Source: FEN-1139 sp964396375 (GTDB taxonomy: Bacteria; Myxococcota_A; Polyangia; Polyangiales; Polyangiaceae). Taken from it: DNA of 64,000 nucleotides. Position numbers and translations under genes: made by a program. Under the pieces are notes generated by a model, which worked only from the letters and a program-made list of their open reading frames with translations, did no database searches and was not told where the DNA came from. Position 1 is the stretch's first letter; each line of letters begins with the position of its first letter. The stretch spans positions 46,303 through 110,302 of the forward strand of contig CAYNEY010000013.1 in the NCBI GenBank assembly GCA_964396375.1, written 5' to 3'. Positions 25,787-35,700 of this stretch are shown in pieces.

Positions 25787-26829
25787 CAGCGCACTCCTTC
25801 GGACATCTGCGCCGGCACCGCCGCCGAGCCGGCAGAGGGGTTGGGCACCTGCAGGCCGGAGATCATTTTCGCCAGAATCACCCCGTCGAACGCGACCACG
25901 ACGTTGACCTCCGTCCCCACCACCTCGGCCTCGAGGCGACGGATGGGCTGCGCGACGCCAAAGAATCCGAGCAGCAATTGTGAAGAGGACAGAAGTCCCG
26001 AAAAACCACGGAGCGATTGGCCGGCGGCGGCCGCGGTCTCAGCCGAGACGTAGCCGAGACTACCAGCCCCATTTACCCCTGGTGCCCCGAAATTGCCCAG
26101 GATTCTGGTAGCCTCGAGATCGCGGAGAAATGGCAACTGCTCCCTTAGCCCACTCGAAAAGGTGTTCACGCGGAGATCCCCGCCAACGCAGAAATCTGCC
26201 TTCTGGTTGCTCAGCAGCTCCTCGAGGGCGCGTGGGAGGCGCCGACCGGTACGCCCCTCGACGATGCGGTCGATCACCCGCCGAACCCCCGTTTCGGTTC
26301 CAAGCAGCGCCGTGCGGCTAGTCAAGACCGAGAGCCCCACGTTGTTTGCGGTGTAGATGGTGTGACCAGCGTAGGGACTCACGGTGATGGGCGAGTGGGC
26401 ACGGGTGGCGGCGTTCCGCCCAGCTCCCTCGATGGCGGTGCGGTCGAAAGCGCCAATCGCAATGCCCGCCACGTCAGCACCCTGCATCGAATAAACACCG
26501 AGAAAGAGCTCTGTCAGGTCACGCTGTGGCGTGATGCCGAGAAGCTGCGGCAAGGCCAGAAACGGCTGTGCTGCAGCAACCAGCGGAGGTCCAAGGCTGG
26601 AGGCGAGGAGCGGTGTGACCTTCAGCCGAGCGAAGATGATGGCGTCAGAAGGCAGGAGTGCCAACGGATCGGCGTCGATCGCGGCCTCTGTGAGAGGAAC
26701 CTTGGCTCGAGTAGGGAGAATGCTTTCCTTTTCGCTCGAGCACCCCAAGAGCACCATGCCAAGCAGCACGGTGACCCACCACCACACAGGGACGAGCTGC
26801 CCCATTGCCGAAGCGCGCCGGATTTCCAT
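25786..26829 (-). CDS. Putative lipoprotein upstream of aroA, function unknown
   Basis: A 347-residue protein from ATG 26829, with AGGAGG only 2 nt upstream, which is unusually close; ATG 26805 is the alternative. The signal peptide WWWVTVLLGMVLLGCSS ends in a clear lipobox (LLGC). The mature part begins PLALLPSDAIIFARLKVTPL and continues with IAIGAFDRTAIEGAG, HTIYTANNVGLSVLTSRTAL, VRRVIDRIVEGRTGRRLP and a C-terminal strand region EAEVVGTEVNVVVAFDG. The arrangement (AllPxDA start, membrane anchor, then RVID) is like DUF3352-type periplasmic proteins. Its stop overlaps the aroA ATG, so it is translationally coupled to aroA. It lies 114 nt below the FmdB gene. Function cannot be assigned. Confidence 0.76.
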   Translation of the reverse strand: MEIRRASAMGQLVPVWWWVTVLLGMVLLGCSSEKESILPTRAKVPLTEAAIDADPLALLPSDAIIFARLKVTPLLASSLGPPLVAAAQPFLALPQLLGITPQRDLTELFLGVYSMQGADVAGIAIGAFDRTAIEGAGRNAATRAHSPITVSPYAGHTIYTANNVGLSVLTSRTALLGTETGVRRVIDRIVEGRTGRRLPRALEELLSNQKADFCVGGDLRVNTFSSGLREQLPFLRDLEATRILGNFGAPGVNGAGSLGYVSAETAAAAGQSLRGFSGLLSSSQLLLGFFGVAQPIRRLEAEVVGTEVNVVVAFDGVILAKMISGLQVPNPSAGSAAVPAQMSEGVR

Positions 26830-26943
26830 AACCTCCTGCTCCTTACCATAGACCGGAGCATGCGAAAGACACCCCCTCACTGTCTGCAGAAGGCTCAACC
26901 CGCCCCACCCATAACCTGTTCATTCGCCCCCAAGGGCGCGCTC

Positions 26944-27234
26944 TCAGCCGCCGGCCTGGGTCGCAGGACAAGAAGACGTGCCGCAAGCGCCGCCCTCACA
27001 GGGCGACGCTGTCTTGCTTTCCGCTCCCTCACTCGTGCTCTTCGCGGGTCGGGGGCTGCCGTACAGATCCGAGTACCAGCCACCTCCCCGTAGAATGAAC
27101 CCTGCGCCGCCCGAGATCTGTCGTCGAGCCGTACTCGCCCCACACTTCGGGCAGTCGGTGAGCGGCTCCTCGGAGATCCTCTGCTCTGCTTCCCAAGTGT
27201 GCTGGCAGCTCGTACAGATGTAGTCGTAGGTCAT
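26944..27234 (-). CDS. FmdB-family zinc-ribbon protein
   Basis: A 96-residue protein. The N-terminal zinc ribbon MTYDYICTSCQHTWEAEQ and PLTDCPKCGAST supplies two CxxC knuckles, as in the FmdB/CxxC_CXXC_SSSS regulatory family. A Gly-rich region follows (SGGAGFILRGGGWYSDLYGS), which is a family hallmark, then a Ser/Thr tail ending in a cluster of four Cys (SPCEGGACGTSSCPAT). The role of these small proteins is poorly known; FmdB was named from a formamidase operon. ATG 27234 is the first start. A 359-bp gap with an AT-rich promoter-like island separates it from smc on the opposite strand. Confidence 0.85.
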   Translation of the reverse strand: MTYDYICTSCQHTWEAEQRISEEPLTDCPKCGASTARRQISGGAGFILRGGGWYSDLYGSPRPAKSTSEGAESKTASPCEGGACGTSSCPATQAGG

Positions 27235-27593
27235 GGCAAGATCCGCTCGGCTTTCGGACCCAAGCTGGGTTCAATAAGGCGGTCTGTCAACCCCGCAGCT
27301 CACCGGGCATCGCCAGAACCCCGCGACGGCCTCCGTTCGAAGGGCGTTCCACCCGTTCCCTCAGTTCCATAATACACAATAGTTTCCTATAATTATACAC
27401 CAACTGACGAGGCGGCCTGTGAAGGGTCTCACGTTTCCGCTTGCGACCCCCTGTGCTGGTGCGTAGAAGGACTCTAGTTGCACTACGCGGCATGGCTATA
27501 CGTCACACCATGTGACAACGCATCCAAGCAGAGAGCTGTGGTGGGAAGTGCTGGTCAACCAGCCGCTCCGGTGGGTGAATAAGGACCGTCAGC
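27235..27593. promoter_or_regulatory. Divergent fmdB/smc intergenic region with AT-rich promoter island
   Basis: Gene-free stretch. It contains a markedly AT-rich island (about 27365-27400) in otherwise GC-rich DNA. It holds TATAAT on the plus strand at 27388-27393 and TATAAT on the minus strand at 27397-27392, overlapping. The plus-strand box has TTCCAT 17 bp upstream, a poor -35. A bidirectional core promoter for smc (plus) and fmdB (minus) is the likely role. No other feature was seen in the remainder. Confidence 0.5.
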
Positions 27594-30500
27594 ATGCATA
27601 TCAAGTCCCTCGAGATCTGCGGATTCAAGTCCTTCGTGGACCGAACGACGATCCACTTCGACCACGATGTGGTCGGCATCGTTGGGCCAAACGGCTGCGG
27701 AAAGTCCAACATCGTCGACGCGATCCGTTGGTGCATGGGGGAGCAGAGCGCTCGCCACCTGCGTGGGCGTTCCATGGAAGATGTGATCTTCAACGGCTCG
27801 GAGTCCCGGGGGCCGCACGGATTTGCCGAGGTGACCATCACCTTCGACAACTCAAATCCCGAACACGCCGCCGAGTTGCCCGATGAGTACCGGCACTATC
27901 CGGAGATCGCGGTGACACGCCGTCTGTTCCGCGACGGAACCAGCGAGTATTGCATCAACCGCACCCAGGTCCGACTGCGGGACGTGACCGACCTCTTCCT
28001 CGGGACAGGCGTGGGCACCAAAGCCTACTCGATCGTCGAGCAGGGTCGGATCGGCCAGATCGTGAGCGCTCGCCCCGAAGATCGCCGAATCTTCATCGAG
28101 GAGGCGGCGGGCATCACCAAGTACAAGCTCCGCCGAAAGCAGGCCGAGCGCAAGATCGAGCTTACCCGACAGAACCTGCTTCGGGTAACCGACATCGTCT
28201 CCGAGATCGAGCGCACCCGCAACTCTCTCAAACGACAGGTGGCCAAGGCCGAACGCTATGTGGAGTACCGTGCCGAACTCGAGGAGTTGACGCTCTACGA
28301 AGCTTCCCACAAGTACCTCGAATACCTGGTGCTGTCGCGGGTAAAAAACGAGCTTTACACTGAGAACTCGGGGCGTTCCGTGGAGCTCCGAGCGACTCTC
28401 GATGGACTCGAAGACGGTCTCGATGAGGAGCGGCTCTCTGCCCTAGGGCTCGAGACCGAGGCCGACGAGCTCGCCAAAGCAGCCTTCGAGGCCGACAACG
28501 AGGTGACAGGCTACGGTGCCGAAATGGTGCGCTGCCGTGAGCGGATGCACAGCCTCGACCAGCGTCTTCACCAGATCACCGACGAGCAGACGGAGCTCGA
28601 GGTGCAAGGGACCAGGCTGGTCGAAGAGCGCGAGGATCTCGAACGCAAGCTGACCGACCTCGCGCGTGAGCAATCCACCCGAGAGTTGGACGCGGTTATC
28701 GAGAACGAATCTTTGGACGCGCTGCGCGCCGAAGAGGCGCGTGCGGTGGAGTTGGTTCACACCGCGCGCAGCTCTCTGCAAGAGATCGCGACACGCAGTG
28801 CATCCCTCTCAGCCCGCCTGGATGGTCTCACTTCTCGCGCGAGCGAGCTGTTCGCCCGCCGTGACCGGCTGAGCACGGAGATCCTCACCGCGCGAGAAGA
28901 ACAGGCCGAGCTCGAGGTGCGTCGTCAAAGCCTAGAGCGGAGCGTGACCGAGCTCGCCGAGGGCAAGCGCCTCAGCACCGAAGAGAAGCGCGCGCTGGAG
29001 GAGCAGGTCTCGAGCCTGCGCAGCCGCATGTTCGAGAGTGAGCGACGCGTGGACGCCGCCAAAAATGAACTCGGTGTTCGTCGAAACCGCCTGCGCGCCC
29101 TCGAAGAGCTGCACCGCAAGCATGAGGGTGTTGGCGCTGGGGTGCGGGCATTGCTTGGATACAACGATCCTGCCGTGCGCGGCCTGGTCGCCGATAGGCT
29201 GGAAGCACCGGCCGAGATGCAGCAGGCCCTCGCAGCCCTGTTGGGCGAAAGGCTTCAGTATGTGGTGGTCGACGATCTCAGCCGAGGCGTGTCCCTCCTC
29301 ACGCGGCTAGAAAAGGAGAAGCGTGGTCGCGCCCACGTGATCAGCGCTCGCCCACCGTACATCGCCGGGAATCGCCGCGAATTCGCGGCAACACCCGGCG
29401 TCGCAGGCTACCTGATCGACGCCTTGCGCTACGCTCCTTCGGACGAGGCGCTGGCAAGATTCTTGGTTGGGGACGCGTTGGTGGTGGAGAACCTGGAGGT
29501 GGCGGTAGCGCTCGCCTCCAGCCACCCTGAGCTAGTGCTTGTGACCCGCACCGGTGCAGTATTTCGTCAGGGCTTGGTGGCAGGCGGTGTGGGCGACGAG
29601 ATCGCGGCCCATCTCTTGGAGCAGAAGCGTGAACTCCGGGTGCTCGGGGAAGAAGTGGCGCGTCTCGAGACGACTTTTGCCACCGTTGCGGCCGAACACA
29701 CCGAGCTGCGCACCCGACTCACCGAGACCAGCGCCGCCCTCGATCGAGCACGGCAGGAGGCTCACGAGGGTGAACTCGCTCATGTGGCGGCCGAGAAGGA
29801 TCTGTCGCTGGTTTTGAACCAGCTGGGTCGTTGCCTGCACCGCATCGAGTCTCTGACCTCGGACACCGATGAGCTCGCCCAGAAGTCGGCAGAGGCCAAC
29901 GCCGAAATTGAGAACTCTACCATCGAACTCGACAACCTCGAGGTCACGATCCAAGAGCGCCGAGGCGAGTTGTCGAGCCTGGAAGAACAAGCCGCCGAAT
30001 GGCGCGAGCGAGTTTCCGCGCAGGCCTCCACCGTCACCGAGCGTCGGGTGCGTCTCGCCCAAGTCAAAGAGCAGCTGGATGCTGGACGCAATTCACAACT
30101 GCGACTCGACCACGCTCTCTCCGACGTCGAGACCCGCCGCCAGCGCCTAGCCCAGGAAAGCCTCGAATCCGCAAGCGCCTTCGGAGAAGTGGCCGCCCAC
30201 GCCATGGGCGCGAGGGAGGGGCATGGTCTCGCCCAGATCGCCTCCGAGCAGGCTCATCAGCGGTTGGAGCTCACCCGGGATCGACTGGAAGCGACCAGGA
30301 AGGCCCTTGCCGATCGCGAGACTGGCCTGCGTGGCCTCCGTGAGGCCTTGGAAGAGGTGGAATCGGTCGCCCGTGAGGCCGAGATGGCTCTGACCCGACT
30401 CGAGATCGAGAAGGATCACTTGCTCGCGAGCGTGGCCGAGAAGTTCCGCGGTCTCGAGCTGCCGCGGGTGGTTGGCGCTTATCATGCGCGGCCAATGCCT

Positions 30501-31238
30501 GATGCCGAACACCATCGGCGCATCGTTGAACTCGGGCAGCTCATCGATCGGATGGGCCCCGTGAATCTCGACGCGCGCACGGAGTACGAGGACGCCGAGC
30601 ACCGCTACCTGGAGCTGTCGACCCAGAAGAAGGATCTCGAGCAGGCGCTTGACGACCTGGAGCGGGCCATCAAGTTGATGAACAAGGAATCGAGAAAGCG
30701 CTTCCGTGAAGCTTTCGATGCCATCAACGAACTCTTCAAGTCCACCTTCGTCCGCAACTTCAAGGGTGGGCGAGCCGAATTGGTGCTCACCGATCCCGAA
30801 GATCTGTTGGGAACCGGCGTCGATATCGTAGCCCAGCCGCCAGGCAAGAAGCTTGGCAACATAGAATTGATGAGCGGCGGCGAGAAGGCATTGACGGCCA
30901 CCTCGCTGATATTTGCCATCTTCCAGTATAAGCCCTCGCCCTTCTGCATCCTCGACGAGGTCGATGCTCCTCTCGACGAGGCCAACGTCGCCCGGTACAA
31001 CGAAGCGATTCGGACCATGACGGAGAAGAGTCAGTTCATTCTGATCACCCACATCCGAAAGACCATGCAGAGCGTGGATGTGCTGTATGGTGTCACCATG
31101 GGCGAGCCCGGTGTCTCGCGAATCGTGAGCGTCAAGATCAACGATCAGGCCTCGTCGCGCAGCGACAGCATCGCTGCGAATGCGCTCCGCAGCTCCACTC
31201 CCCCAGCTGAAGAAGCCGCGGCCGAGCAGGTGGCCTAA
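27594..31238 (+). CDS. smc: Chromosome segregation protein SMC
   Basis: The 1,214-residue SMC ATPase that organises and helps segregate the chromosome with ScpA/ScpB. ATG 27594 has AAGGA upstream. The N-terminal head carries Walker A GIVGPNGCGKSNIVDAIRW (about residue 25-43) and EQGRIGQIVSARPEDRR. Two long coiled-coil arms (about residues 170-510 and 670-1010) flank a hinge whose core is near residue 515-650 (VGAGVRALLGYNDPAVRGLV; LGERLQYVVVDDLS). The C-terminal head has the signature LMSGGEKALTATSLIFAIF and Walker B PFCILDEVDAPLDEANV. Length is typical (1,150-1,200), with a short extra C-terminal tail rich in Ala/Glu. scpA and scpB are not in the window. The next gene starts 72 nt downstream. 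Confidence 0.97.
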   Translation: MHIKSLEICGFKSFVDRTTIHFDHDVVGIVGPNGCGKSNIVDAIRWCMGEQSARHLRGRSMEDVIFNGSESRGPHGFAEVTITFDNSNPEHAAELPDEYRHYPEIAVTRRLFRDGTSEYCINRTQVRLRDVTDLFLGTGVGTKAYSIVEQGRIGQIVSARPEDRRIFIEEAAGITKYKLRRKQAERKIELTRQNLLRVTDIVSEIERTRNSLKRQVAKAERYVEYRAELEELTLYEASHKYLEYLVLSRVKNELYTENSGRSVELRATLDGLEDGLDEERLSALGLETEADELAKAAFEADNEVTGYGAEMVRCRERMHSLDQRLHQITDEQTELEVQGTRLVEEREDLERKLTDLAREQSTRELDAVIENESLDALRAEEARAVELVHTARSSLQEIATRSASLSARLDGLTSRASELFARRDRLSTEILTAREEQAELEVRRQSLERSVTELAEGKRLSTEEKRALEEQVSSLRSRMFESERRVDAAKNELGVRRNRLRALEELHRKHEGVGAGVRALLGYNDPAVRGLVADRLEAPAEMQQALAALLGERLQYVVVDDLSRGVSLLTRLEKEKRGRAHVISARPPYIAGNRREFAATPGVAGYLIDALRYAPSDEALARFLVGDALVVENLEVAVALASSHPELVLVTRTGAVFRQGLVAGGVGDEIAAHLLEQKRELRVLGEEVARLETTFATVAAEHTELRTRLTETSAALDRARQEAHEGELAHVAAEKDLSLVLNQLGRCLHRIESLTSDTDELAQKSAEANAEIENSTIELDNLEVTIQERRGELSSLEEQAAEWRERVSAQASTVTERRVRLAQVKEQLDAGRNSQLRLDHALSDVETRRQRLAQESLESASAFGEVAAHAMGAREGHGLAQIASEQAHQRLELTRDRLEATRKALADRETGLRGLREALEEVESVAREAEMALTRLEIEKDHLLASVAEKFRGLELPRVVGAYHARPMPDAEHHRRIVELGQLIDRMGPVNLDARTEYEDAEHRYLELSTQKKDLEQALDDLERAIKLMNKESRKRFREAFDAINELFKSTFVRNFKGGRAELVLTDPEDLLGTGVDIVAQPPGKKLGNIELMSGGEKALTATSLIFAIFQYKPSPFCILDEVDAPLDEANVARYNEAIRTMTEKSQFILITHIRKTMQSVDVLYGVTMGEPGVSRIVSVKINDQASSRSDSIAANALRSSTPPAEEAAAEQVA

Positions 31239-31244
31239 GCATCA

Positions 31245-31263
31245 CGGTCGGCCGCTCCGACCG
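31245..31263 (+). terminator. Hairpin after smc
   Basis: CGGTCGG (31245-31251), a 5-nt loop, and CCGACCG (31257-31263) make a perfect 7-bp stem a few bases after the smc stop codon, followed by a pyrimidine-rich stretch without a long U-run. It may attenuate transcription before the LysM hydrolase gene. Confidence 0.4.
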
Positions 31264-31310
31264 GCCTCTGGTTTCTTGGCCGGGTTGTTCTGGCTGTGCT
31301 AGCCCCCATC

Positions 31311-32702
31311 ATGATGTGGCCGATCCTGCGCACATTCACAGTGGTGGCTCTTGCCATCGTGAGCTTGGCCGCTGATGCCTTTGCCGCTCAGCGGATCCAC
31401 ACCGTCGTGAGTGGGCAGACTCTCGGAGGTTTGGCGCGGCGTTACCAGATAAGTGTCGCAGAGCTGCGTGAAGCCAACAATCTTGCTCCACAGGCTGTTC
31501 TCAAGGTCGGGCAGCGACTGTTGGTGCCGGAACGCGGCGAAATGGAACGACTTCGCCGCCTCCGCGCGGAGCAAGCCAAACAGAAGAAAGCTGTGGACGA
31601 CCAGCCCCCAGCGGACATGAACGCTCAGACGCCCGCAGACGGAGGAGAAACCGACAGCTCACTCACCGAAGAGCTCGATGCAGGGAGTCCCAGAGCGGCC
31701 GAGGCTGCAGCCCCAATTTCTTCGAGTGCTCCGGCAGAGACACCGAGTCCTCGCGCCGCGCCAAGCCCACCTGCCCCCCCAGCCAAAGCGAAAAATACAC
31801 GGGAGCGCAAGACGCACGTGGTGGCGAGCGGTCACACCCTCGGGAAGATTGCCCGCCGCTATCAGATTGAGATTGAGTCACTGTGTCGCGCAAACGGGCT
31901 CGATCGCCGTGCGCCAATCAAAGTCGGACAGACCCTGATCATCCCGAACGGCGACGACGATCCTTTGGTAGAGGCTGGGCCCGAGCGCCGTACCGGTGGG
32001 GAGAAAACTAGCGATCCGAGCGGGATGCGCACGATGACCGTCGGAGCAAGCTCCAGCGTCTACTACTACCCCCCAACCGGACCCAACCGCTTCGGAATGA
32101 GGCCGGTGCTCGTTTACCTTCATGGTCGTGGGGGAGATCCGGTGGCCGACTGCCGCCGCTGGGCGCCCATTGCTCGGCGTTTCGGGTGGTTGGTATGCCC
32201 AAGCGGACCCGTGGCGCACAACGGCGGCCGAGCCTGGAACAACAGCTGGCCCGCGGGACACGGTCTGGTGATGGCAAGCATTCAGGCACTACGCCACGAG
32301 TATGGGCGACGCGTTCAGCTCTACGGCAACACCTTGATCGGCTTCTCTGAGGGTGCGTACGTGGCCATGAACGTCGGCGTGCGCGAGCCACGTACCTTCA
32401 ATCGCTGGTTGATCCTTGGTGCTGACGTCAGTTATTGGGGTGGAGCGGGTGTTGAAGCGCTGAAGGATGCGCGCTCGCGCGTGCGACGAGTGGCTCTGAT
32501 CACCGGCGGTCGAGACATGGTGGTCGACGATACGCGAACCGTGGCTGGGTGGCTGGAGAAAGCCAAGGTACCAATCCGTGTTCAAACACCTGACACTTTG
32601 GCCCACGAGGTCGCCCTCGAGCGCATGCCAGGTCTCTACGAGTCAGCGCTGCGTTGGCTAGATCAGGGCACCGTCGAGCGCTCTCGGTCTACCACCCGCT
32701 GA
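31311..32702 (+). CDS. Secreted protein with two LysM domains and an alpha/beta-hydrolase domain
   Basis: About 463 residues from ATG 31311; GTG 31296 and ATG 31314 are alternatives, and no Shine-Dalgarno decides between them. The N-terminal signal peptide is TFTVVALAIVSLAADAFA. LysM 1 (about residues 28-72) is HTVVSGQTLGGLARRYQISV; LysM 2 (about 167-212) is HVVASGHTLGKIARRYQIEI. Between them is an Ala/Pro/Ser linker. From about residue 235 a hydrolase fold follows: LVYLHGRGGDPVADC, the nucleophile elbow GFSEGAYVAMN, an acid in TGGRDMVVDD and a His in LAHEVALE, so a full Ser-Asp-His triad can be traced. The LysM pair implies peptidoglycan binding. The substrate is unknown; an envelope esterase is the cautious description. 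Confidence 0.82.
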   Translation: MMWPILRTFTVVALAIVSLAADAFAAQRIHTVVSGQTLGGLARRYQISVAELREANNLAPQAVLKVGQRLLVPERGEMERLRRLRAEQAKQKKAVDDQPPADMNAQTPADGGETDSSLTEELDAGSPRAAEAAAPISSSAPAETPSPRAAPSPPAPPAKAKNTRERKTHVVASGHTLGKIARRYQIEIESLCRANGLDRRAPIKVGQTLIIPNGDDDPLVEAGPERRTGGEKTSDPSGMRTMTVGASSSVYYYPPTGPNRFGMRPVLVYLHGRGGDPVADCRRWAPIARRFGWLVCPSGPVAHNGGRAWNNSWPAGHGLVMASIQALRHEYGRRVQLYGNTLIGFSEGAYVAMNVGVREPRTFNRWLILGADVSYWGGAGVEALKDARSRVRRVALITGGRDMVVDDTRTVAGWLEKAKVPIRVQTPDTLAHEVALERMPGLYESALRWLDQGTVERSRSTTR

Positions 32703-32730
32703 GGCTGGGCCAAAGCCTTTGTCCCAGCCT
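32702..32730. terminator. Bidirectional terminator between LysM hydrolase and giant TPR gene
   Basis: AGGCTGGG (32702-32709) pairs with CCCAGCCT (32723-32730). Inside, CAAA (32711-32714) pairs with TTTG (32718-32721), leaving a single mismatch pair and a 3-nt loop. The structure begins on the last base of the LysM hydrolase stop codon and lies 38 bp from the stop of the convergent TPR gene. Confidence 0.6.
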
Positions 32731-32767
32731 AGGCCCGTGTTCGAAGCTGACGAGGTCATCTCTCCCC

Positions 32768-35700
32768 TCACCCAATCTCGGCCAGGAGCGCCAACGCAGG
32801 TTCGTGTTCTGCCACGTCGGCGAGAACCTTCTGCAGCAGAACCTTGGCTTTGCGGAGATCACCTTGACCACTGGCGTGCACCGCTAGCTCATAGTTGGCG
32901 GCGGCGCGATCCTCGCGCTCTACACCCTCGTTGGGATCGCCGTCCACCAGCTTCATGAGCGCCACACGCCCCAGCGTCCGGTACGCCACGTCCTTCTCGT
33001 CGATCTCGAGGGCCAGACGAGCGAGCTCCATCGCCAACCCGCCGTTGCGAATGTCCATTTCGGTTGCCTTCACCAAAGAATCGAGGGCATCCGTCAGAAA
33101 TCCATCCTCCAGCTGAATCTGGCTCATCTCTCGGTAAACATGGGAAAGGGCGCGGCTGCGTCGACCCTTCTGAGCGGACGCGGCTTCTTCGAGCATGGAG
33201 AGCGCCTGCTCGCCACGGCCCAGTCGTCGGGCCACTCGCGACGCCAGCACAGTAATCTCTAGCGCCTCTGGGGTGAGCCCCCGCGCTTCCTCGAGAATAG
33301 CCTCGGCGCCAGCCAAGTCGGTATCGTTCTCAAGCAAGAGCTGTGCGATCTCGACCAGCCGCGCTTGGCGGGCCAGCGTATCTTCGAGGCGGCGCGCCCC
33401 ATCCAACAGAAGTGCCCCGAGCTCCCGGGTTGCTCCGAGCTTCCGATAAACACTCGCCAATCGCGCGCGCAGTTCCTCGTGCTCCGGATCGACGCTGAAT
33501 GCGCGCTCCAGAGCCGCTCGTGCCCTCGCCGGTTCGTCGAGGATCTCCGCCGCCTGAGCCAGACTCAACACCAGTTCGGTGAGCTCACTTTCCTGAGCCG
33601 TCTCGGCGAGCACCGAACAGATGTCCACCAACGTGGACCAATCCTCCTCACTTCGCGCGATGCTTGCGCGGGTACGCAAGAGCTGCCGATCGTCTGGGAA
33701 GCGCTCCGAGAGCTCGCTCAGCACCAGCCGTGACTGGTCGATTGCGCCGAGCGCGAGCAAGAGTTCCACCTCACGGAGGCCGAGACTGAGGTCCCCAGCA
33801 CCCTCCGCGTTTTTCCGAGCTATCCGAAGTCCCGTGAGCAGCGCCTCCGCCCCGGCTTCGCTATTGAGCTCGCCGCGTTCCAGCTCGGAGATCCCCTCCT
33901 CGATCCGCTGTAGACTCACCAGAAGAAGCCCTCGTTCACGGTGCAGACCTGGGCTATCCTCTCCCTTCTCCAGCAGTTCATCGGCGACCGCGAGCGCCTG
34001 GGCGCTCTCACCCATCTCCCGCAACAACTTGATCTGCTCGAGCAACAACTCGCCAGAATCCGGCTCGGCACAGAGAGCGATCCGCAACACCTCGAGCGCA
34101 CCAGCATAATCCTGACGTCCCGAAAGACGCGTGACCAGCCGATTGATGAAGGGTCTCGAACCTGGAACGAGCTCAATCGCACGGCGCAGAGAAGCTTCGA
34201 CGGCGGACTCGTCTCCAACGCACTCCCAGAGCACGATCAGCCGCTCGAAAGTGGGCCGCAGCTCTTCACTTCCGAGCAGTGGCACCAATCGCGACAGTGC
34301 CTCGGCTGCCCGCGCGAAGTCTGACACGCGCTCGGCGAGGCGGGCCGTAGCTTCCAGCGCTGCTCGGTGGTTCGGCGTGGCCTGAAGCACGCGTGAGAGC
34401 ACCGACAGAGCCGGTTCGAAAAATCCGAGCTCCTCGACGAAAGCTGCCAGCTTGAGCCCGAAGACCTGGACGTCGAGGACATTGCCTCGCTCGAACGCGA
34501 GGTCCAGTTGTCCCTCGAGCAAGCTTCGCAGCTCATCGTTTCTGCCTTGCTGCACAAACAGATCGGACAGAAGCAGAGCCGCAGGAGTGTACTCGGGCTC
34601 GCTGCAGAGGAGTTCACCGAGCAGCTGGCTCGCTCGTTCTTCCTCCCCGGCGCGAAGCAACAGGCGCGCTCGATCGAGCGCGAGGGTGCGCCGCGCTCCA
34701 GGTTCAACGGCTGCACCGAGTGCCCGCTCGATGACTTCGAGCCGCGCCGCGTCGTCCTCGAGTTCGGCGAGCTCGGCGAGCAGCGGCTCAAAGAACTCAC
34801 GCCGCCCTGGATCTCGGCGGTGCAACCTGTCGTAGATCGCAGCAGCACGTCGCCGCTCTCCGAGGCGCGAGGAGAGCACCTGGGCTACGTCCAGTAGAAT
34901 CGCCTCGGCGTCCTCGGGGCCTAGATCCTCGCAGGCTGCTTCACGCAAGTTGACGGTCCACTCAAGATCCGAGGAGCGCTCCGCCCAATGGGCGAGTTCA
35001 AGACGTAAGCCTGCTCGCCGCTGGGGCGAGAGTTCAGAGGCGATCGGATCTCGCGTCACCAGCTCGAGCAACCGCATCAAAGTCTGCGGCTCGCCGAGTT
35101 CGCGGGCCAGCGTCAACATCTCCTCGATCTGCGCCAGCGTCCGATTTTGTCCCATGACACGCCGCTCTAGAACCTCGACCAACCAGTCCTTGCGATGGGC
35201 ACGTCGCGCCACTCGCTCGAGCAATTCGAACCCATCCTCCCAGTCCGGAGACAGGTCGAAGACCGGGTCGAGGATGGCGCGAATCCTCGGGTAGTCGGCG
35301 GAGAGTACACTGGCGCGTTCTAGAAGACCGAGCGCCGCCGCGTGTCCCCCCTCCATGGTCAACTGGTGGGCACCAAGCTCGAAGAGCACCTCAGGATCCG
35401 TCAGGGTGCGCGCTGGATCCAAATACGCCTCCACCTGCAACCGCTCGATTCGCGCCGCCGCCACGAGATCTCCCAGCGTAGCGTAGAATTGAGCCAGGGG
35501 GCCTAGCGCGGCGGAGATCTCTCCAGCCTGGCTGGTGAGCGCAGATTCGACCTCGAGCGCCCGTTTTCGCAGATCTGCCTCTCGGGGCCCGAGCGGCAGG
35601 TCGAGGCGATGCTTCACTTCCACGAGCGCCGCGAGTACGCGCGCTACCGCAACCACGTCCGTTGCCTGCGCGAGGTGCTGTTCCAGAGCTCGCACCAAGA

